Program-made: the position numbers and the translations under genes | Assembly (NCBI GenBank): GCA_018806915.1 | Contig: JAGKQI010000100.1 | Coordinates: 2,356,001-2,420,000 of the forward strand | Length of the DNA stretch: 64,000 nt | DNA from: Phytophthora colocasiae | Taxonomy: Eukaryota; Oomycota; Peronosporomycetes; Peronosporales; Peronosporaceae | Direction of reading: 5' to 3' | Shown: in pieces, positions 60,254 to 64,000 of the stretch | Position numbering within the stretch: the stretch's first letter is position 1 | Layout of the letters: every line of letters starts with the position of its first letter | Notes under the pieces: model-generated | The model's input: the letters and a program-made list of their open reading frames with translations, nothing else | Databases searched by the model: none | What the model was told of the DNA's origin: nothing

Positions 60254-60316
60254 CAGAGCGGTTGTACAGGGCTGCTGACCATCAGCAGCCATCAGCAGCC
60301 CTGTACAACCGCTCTG
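60254..60316. repeat. Perfect 25-bp inverted repeat (hairpin)
   Basis: The left arm 60254-60278 starts CAGAGCGGTTGTACAGGG. A 13-base loop itself repeats CATCAGCAGCC. The right arm 60292-60316 is the exact complement. It lies 76 bases beyond the stop of the secreted protein gene at 60392 and could act in RNA 3'-end formation or be a collapsed repeat. Confidence 0.85.
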
Positions 60317-60391
60317 AGCACGTCCTTGAGGCTTTCAGCACGCGCTGGCCAGTGGCCGTTTCATATCTACCTCCGACAGTATATTGGAATT

Positions 60392-61465
60392 CTACAAACA
60401 TGTCGCCCCGAACGCAGGTTCGAGCTGCGAGTCGATGACCTTGTTCAGTAGCGACTTCATGAGCTTCTGTGCGATGTCGAGGAATACGCGGTAGTAGTCG
60501 CCCTTCTTGTTGAGCTCCTTGGCCGAAAAGTCGAGCAATCCGTTGATGATCTGCGTCACGAACTTGCCCGAGTCGTGGAAGGCAAAGTCGATGTTAGTGA
60601 TAAGGTCCCATCCAAGCGCGAGTGTGTTGATCTTGGCATCCTTGAAGTTTTTGTAGATGGCCTTGGTGACGCTCGTGAGGTCTCCGCTTAGCGCGCCTGT
60701 CATGATGCTGGTCACCGTCAGATTCTGACACGCAGACGTCGGGATGCCCGACGCACACTCGAACAAATTGGCCTCAATATTGGTCACAACCTCCGGTTTG
60801 CTCACTGCGAGGGCCACGTCCACCGTGATGATCTTCGGCTGACACTTGATCGGGTGCAGCAGGTCGACCCAGCAGATGTGGTACCATTTGTGGTCCGGTT
60901 GCGCCACTTCGACTGTGATGGTGCCTTCAAGCGCGATGGTTCCTTTAAAGCCCGTGCCCAGGTCCAGAGTGTTGTTGCCCGTGACGTTCACTGGCAAAGG
61001 GGAGATCGTCGTGATACCTGACGCGTTCAACCAGTTGATCGTGGGCGTCGCCTGGAACGTGTAGCCGAGGAACGAAACGTTCTGTGGGGCCAACGTTGTG
61101 TTCTGGATGAGCAACGGATCGCTCACGTACTGCTTTAGCAGCGACGGTGACGTCTTGATAATGTTCACCAAGTTGCCCAGAGCGATGAAGTCCGACGTAG
61201 CAGTCTGGAAGTTCGCGAGCACACACGTGTTGTCCACAGTCGGCGTCTCGGTCGGAGCTACAGTAACGTTGGACGCTCCAGTTGGAGCTACGGTAACCGT
61301 AGGCGCCACAGTCGGGGTCACAGCACCAACGGTTGGCACTACAGTTGGGTTCACGGGGCTAATTGTGGGGGTTACAGTGGCAGGGGTAACACCTCCACCA
61401 GCACCAGCGGACACAGCACCTGCGGCGGTGACGATGGTAGCGAGAAATCCGAGAAACTTGGTCAT
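60392..61465 (-). CDS. Secreted protein of a tandem family, with Pro/Thr-rich linker (copy 1)
   Basis: A 357-residue protein with a signal peptide (MTKFLGFLATIVTAAGAVSA). Residues about 25-78 are a mucin-like Pro/Thr/Val-rich linker that the two neighbours lack. The C-terminal domain of about 280 residues is shared by all three tandem genes: ANFQTATSDFIALGN, SFLGYTFQATPTIN, WYHICWVDLLHPIKC, TSACQNLTVTSI and LNKKGDYYRVF. It has several N-glycosylation sites and six conserved Cys. I do not recognise the family; alternating strands and a long helix could suit a lipid-binding fold, but that is a guess. It is likely cell-wall or extracellular. Confidence 0.75.
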   Translation of the reverse strand: MTKFLGFLATIVTAAGAVSAGAGGGVTPATVTPTISPVNPTVVPTVGAVTPTVAPTVTVAPTGASNVTVAPTETPTVDNTCVLANFQTATSDFIALGNLVNIIKTSPSLLKQYVSDPLLIQNTTLAPQNVSFLGYTFQATPTINWLNASGITTISPLPVNVTGNNTLDLGTGFKGTIALEGTITVEVAQPDHKWYHICWVDLLHPIKCQPKIITVDVALAVSKPEVVTNIEANLFECASGIPTSACQNLTVTSIMTGALSGDLTSVTKAIYKNFKDAKINTLALGWDLITNIDFAFHDSGKFVTQIINGLLDFSAKELNKKGDYYRVFLDIAQKLMKSLLNKVIDSQLEPAFGATCL

Positions 61466-61899
61466 CTTGGGAAAAGAGATCTGAACGGGACGGAGCAGAT
61501 TGACTTGTGCGAACCACCCGCATCACAGCGGCGGCACCTTCACTCGCTGCTGCACGAGTTACGGACGGATCCATTCGATCAGATCGGGGGCCGGATAGAT
61601 TGGCACCTTCTTCTTGCTGCTCGAAAACGACGTGTAAATTCCTTCATAGTCACGTGGAATCAGACACTTTCCCTGCCAACTTGTGGCCTCCACAACGTAA
61701 GCACGCAGACGCACTGGAAGCCCAGGCTCTGTAGCAAAAACTCAAGGATACATCGCTCGCAGTAATGCTGAGACTGCGGCTAGCAAAATGAACCAGAAAG
61801 GACCATAGAGATCAGAAATCCAGGATTTGTGAAGCTACCACAAATAGGATATTAGAAAGTGGCAAAGGGAATATTCACCCGAAAAACAACTCGTTATCT
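61466..61899. other. Spacer between secreted-protein copies 1 and 2
   Basis: The promoter region of copy 1 on the minus strand. Plus-strand open frames here have no support. Confidence 0.4.
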
Positions 61900-62820
61900 C
61901 TACGATTCGAGGCATGTAGCTCCGAACTGCGGCGCCAGGTCGTTCGTGATGAGGTTGTTGAGTAGCGACAGTAGCAGTTTGTCCAGTACGTCGATGAACA
62001 CTGTATAGTAGTCGCCCTTCTTGTTGAGTTCCTCAGCCGAGAAGTCAAGCAGGTTGTTGATGATCTGCGTGATGAACGTGCCGGTCTGATGGAACACAAA
62101 GTCGATATTGGTGATCGAGTCCCAGCCGAGCGTCAGTGCCGTCAACGACGCGCTCTTCAGGCGGAGCAGCACTTCCTCCTCGATCGTAGTCAGATCGCTA
62201 CCGCTGAGCACGGACACGAGGATACTGGTAACCGTCAGGTTGGAGCACACGGACGTCGCGATACCTTCCGCACACTGGTACATGTCCACCTGAGCGCTAG
62301 TTGCAACTTCAGGCTCCTTAAGTGCCAGTGCAACATCGACAGTATTCGTTACTGAGCTGCACACAAGCGGGTGCAGCAGGTCGACCCAGCAGATCTGGTA
62401 CCACTTGTGATTGGGCTGGGCGATCTCCACGGAGAAGGTGGCAGCTACAGACACAGTCCCAGTGAAGTCCGTGCCGATGTCGAGCGTGTCTGAACCCGTG
62501 ACGTTGATCTGCTTAGGTGACAACGTGGTGAGACCCGAGACGTTAAGTGAGTTGATGGTGGGCGTGACCGTGAAGGTGTAGCCGAGGAAGGAGAAGTCCT
62601 GCACCGTCAGGGTCTGGTCCTCGATAGACAACGGATCACTGACGTACGAGCTCAGCAGCGACGGTGACGCCTTGATAATGGTCACGATGTTGTTGAGTGC
62701 CGTGAAGTCAGACGTTGCAGTCTGGAAGTCGACGATCACGCACGTGTCAGCCACGGACGCGGCGGACGCCAAGCCGAAAGCGGCGGCGACGGCAGTGACA
62801 AACCCGAAGAACTTGGCCAT
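61900..62820 (-). CDS. Secreted protein of a tandem family (copy 2)
   Basis: A 306-residue protein with a signal peptide (MAKFFGFVTAVAAAFGLASA) directly followed by the shared domain: VDFQTATSDFTALNN, SFLGYTFTVTPTINSLN, WYQICWVDLLHPLVC, CAEGIATSVCSNLTV and LNKKGDYYTVF. It has no Pro/Thr linker. The domain ends FGATCLES, as in copies 1 and 3. An initiator-like GTCATTATTCAACTTG lies 28-43 bases upstream of the ATG on the minus strand. Confidence 0.78.
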   Translation of the reverse strand: MAKFFGFVTAVAAAFGLASAASVADTCVIVDFQTATSDFTALNNIVTIIKASPSLLSSYVSDPLSIEDQTLTVQDFSFLGYTFTVTPTINSLNVSGLTTLSPKQINVTGSDTLDIGTDFTGTVSVAATFSVEIAQPNHKWYQICWVDLLHPLVCSSVTNTVDVALALKEPEVATSAQVDMYQCAEGIATSVCSNLTVTSILVSVLSGSDLTTIEEEVLLRLKSASLTALTLGWDSITNIDFVFHQTGTFITQIINNLLDFSAEELNKKGDYYTVFIDVLDKLLLSLLNNLITNDLAPQFGATCLES

Positions 62821-62846
62821 TGGAGACTGGTAATGTGCTCAAAGAA

Positions 62847-62863
62847 GCAAGTTGAATAATGAC
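62847..62863 (-). promoter_or_regulatory. Oomycete initiator-like element
   Basis: On the minus strand GTCATTATTCAACTTGC resembles the oomycete initiator plus flanking region (TCATTYYNCAATTT). It is placed just upstream of the start codon of secreted copy 2. Confidence 0.4.
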
Positions 62864-63335
62864 AAGATAGATCACTGGTGCTCGAAGCGAGATAGCAGAG
62901 AGTGAAGAGCAGACAGCGACGACAAACCCGTAGTAGCATCCATACACGCAGTCAACGGATCACCCCAGTCAACGTTTTGCAGATAGGTAAGGAGTATAAG
63001 TTGCATCTCGGAGCTGCCACAAACAACCACAGGTGCCAGAAACAACGATTTTAGTTGTTGCCTCTGCAGCAAACTGCGGCAGTGAGGTTGTTAGTGATAA
63101 CTACGCGGGTGCAAGGTGCACATGTAACTTCAACACCATAACCAATTTATAGCCAGACACGCGAGCTGACAAGGATGTCTAGGATCAGCAGCGTCTTGAA
63201 GACAGGACGTCCTAACACCCTTCTTGATGATCTAGCTGGCTGGATGTAACGGAAGTTGTGATAAGTCTACATGAACAGCAAAATGTTTTTGTATGAGTTT
63301 GTACGCATTGACTCATGTTAGGATTTGCATCCGAT
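62864..63335. other. Spacer between secreted-protein copies 2 and 3
   Basis: No supported gene. It is the upstream region of copy 2 and the downstream region of copy 3. Confidence 0.4.
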
Positions 63336-64000
63336 CTAGGATGACATACACGTCCCACCGAAATCGATGAGGACGTTGATCAGAGACTTCAAGATCTGGT
63401 TGAAGATCTTCATGAATACCCAGTAGTAGTCGCCCTTATCATTAAGCACGTCAGCCGAGTAGTCCAGAAGCGCATTAAAAAGTTGAGAAATGAAGTTTCC
63501 AGCCTCTTGGATCGTAAATTCGATGTCCACGACCGAGTCCCAGTCCAGTGTTAACGACGTCAAATACGCGTCCTTAAAACGAAGAATAATGTCGTCTTTG
63601 ATCATGCTCAGGTCGCTGCTTCCATTAGGGAACGAGACGAGGATACTCATCATCGTTAAGTTCGAGCACACGGACGTCTCGATTCCCTCCGCACATTGAT
63701 AAATGTCCGTCTGTACACTCGCTACGATCACCGGTTTCTTAATCGCAAGTGACACGTCCACAGCGAGCGTCATTGAGGGACAGTCCCAGGGGTCCAGGAG
63801 ATTCACCCAGCAGATCTCGTACCATTTGCGTTCGGGTTGAGCGATCTCCACTGAGAACGCCCCATCCAAAGACACTGTATCCGTGAAGGACGTGCCCAGG
63901 TCGAGGGTGTTGGACCCGGTGACGTTGAATGGCTTTGGGTAAAGCGTTGTAATCCCCGAGACGCTCAGTGTCTTGGCTGTTGGAGTCATTGTGAAAGCGT
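63336..64000 (-). CDS. Secreted protein of a tandem family (copy 3, runs off right edge)
   Basis: The C-terminal 221 residues are present; the frame stays open to the window edge, so the signal peptide lies outside. It matches copies 1 and 2: FNVTGSNTLDLGTSF, WYEICWVNLLDPWDC, CAEGIETSVCSNLT, LDYSADVLNDKGDYYWVF and FGGTCMSS. Relative to copy 2 it is more diverged in the middle. Same order and strand as the others, so it is a tandem array. Confidence 0.78.
   Translation of the reverse strand, partial: AFTMTPTAKTLSVSGITTLYPKPFNVTGSNTLDLGTSFTDTVSLDGAFSVEIAQPERKWYEICWVNLLDPWDCPSMTLAVDVSLAIKKPVIVASVQTDIYQCAEGIETSVCSNLTMMSILVSFPNGSSDLSMIKDDIILRFKDAYLTSLTLDWDSVVDIEFTIQEAGNFISQLFNALLDYSADVLNDKGDYYWVFMKIFNQILKSLINVLIDFGGTCMSS

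Larger units (their letters stand above)
59174..60391. other. 1.2-kb region with a truncated bZIP-like frame and a hairpin
   Basis: Besides the fragment at 59325-59725 and the hairpin at 60254-60316, a minus frame near 60130-59915 reads GHRRKCNGADVVAKRNRASS and MTTGWEKISPIDWLFKGR before a stop. It may be another exon or a repeat remnant. It has no start or family that I recognise. Confidence 0.35.

Noticed and set aside
1..64000. CRISPR arrays, rRNA genes, bacterial operons
   Set aside because: No regularly spaced repeats, no rRNA-like stretch and no Shine-Dalgarno-led gene chains were seen; introns and gene types are eukaryotic.

Overview
The window is nuclear DNA of an oomycete, most likely a Phytophthora or a close relative in the Peronosporales. 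The evidence is: two elicitin-like genes with GPI-type tails; several START plus FYVE-type zinc finger proteins and bZIP factors with non-standard basic regions; compact GC-rich genes with short introns (50-78 nt, GTRNGT...YAG); and oomycete-type transposons. I cannot assign a species. Many open frames begin at GTG or TTG; for each I moved the start to a supported ATG or joined the frame to an upstream exon. Exon joins were deduced by eye from splice sites and phase. All joined lengths are multiples of three, but no transcript data were used.

Left part (1-16.5 kb), dense housekeeping and probable flagellar genes: the N-terminus of an unknown gene (minus), a DDX60/Ski2-like helicase, a 1731-residue coiled-coil protein, a TOG-domain protein (minus) divergent from a small membrane protein, a polycystin-like cation channel, and a six-exon F5/8 type C (discoidin) domain protein (minus) whose stop overlaps the channel's stop.

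Middle part (16.6-30.3 kb), a transposon-rich island: remnants of a LINE-like reverse transcriptase split by a full-length Ty3/gypsy chromovirus with apparently identical 341-bp LTRs and a TGACT target duplication; more LINE fragments; a Tc1/mariner-type element with 256-bp inverted repeats; an internally deleted Crypton-like ORF; a GT61-type glycosyltransferase gene; and a smaller TA-flanked inverted-repeat element sitting in a decayed gene.

Central gene block (30.3-46.1 kb): SEH1 nucleoporin; a divergent pair of probable ciliary genes (EFHB/CFAP21-like and PIBF1/CEP90) sharing a 168-bp promoter; a mitochondrial-type TPR protein; a START-FYVE protein and its downstream paralogue, which has a frameshifted tail; an RluA-type pseudouridine synthase; a secreted DUF4360 protein; and a second TPR protein with a decayed copy beside it.

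Right part (47.5-64 kb), transcription factors and surface or secreted proteins: two bZIP-like factors, a tandem-domain glycosyltransferase, a third START-FYVE protein, two elicitin-like genes separated by a pogo-like element carrying a tRNA-like sequence, a truncated bZIP-like gene, and three tandem secreted-protein paralogues, the last running off the right edge.

Functional reading: five genes (TOG protein, polycystin channel, EFHB, PIBF1 and perhaps the long coiled-coil protein) fit the flagellum of zoospores. The right end is a small cluster of cell-surface and secreted genes of the kind oomycetes amplify by tandem duplication.
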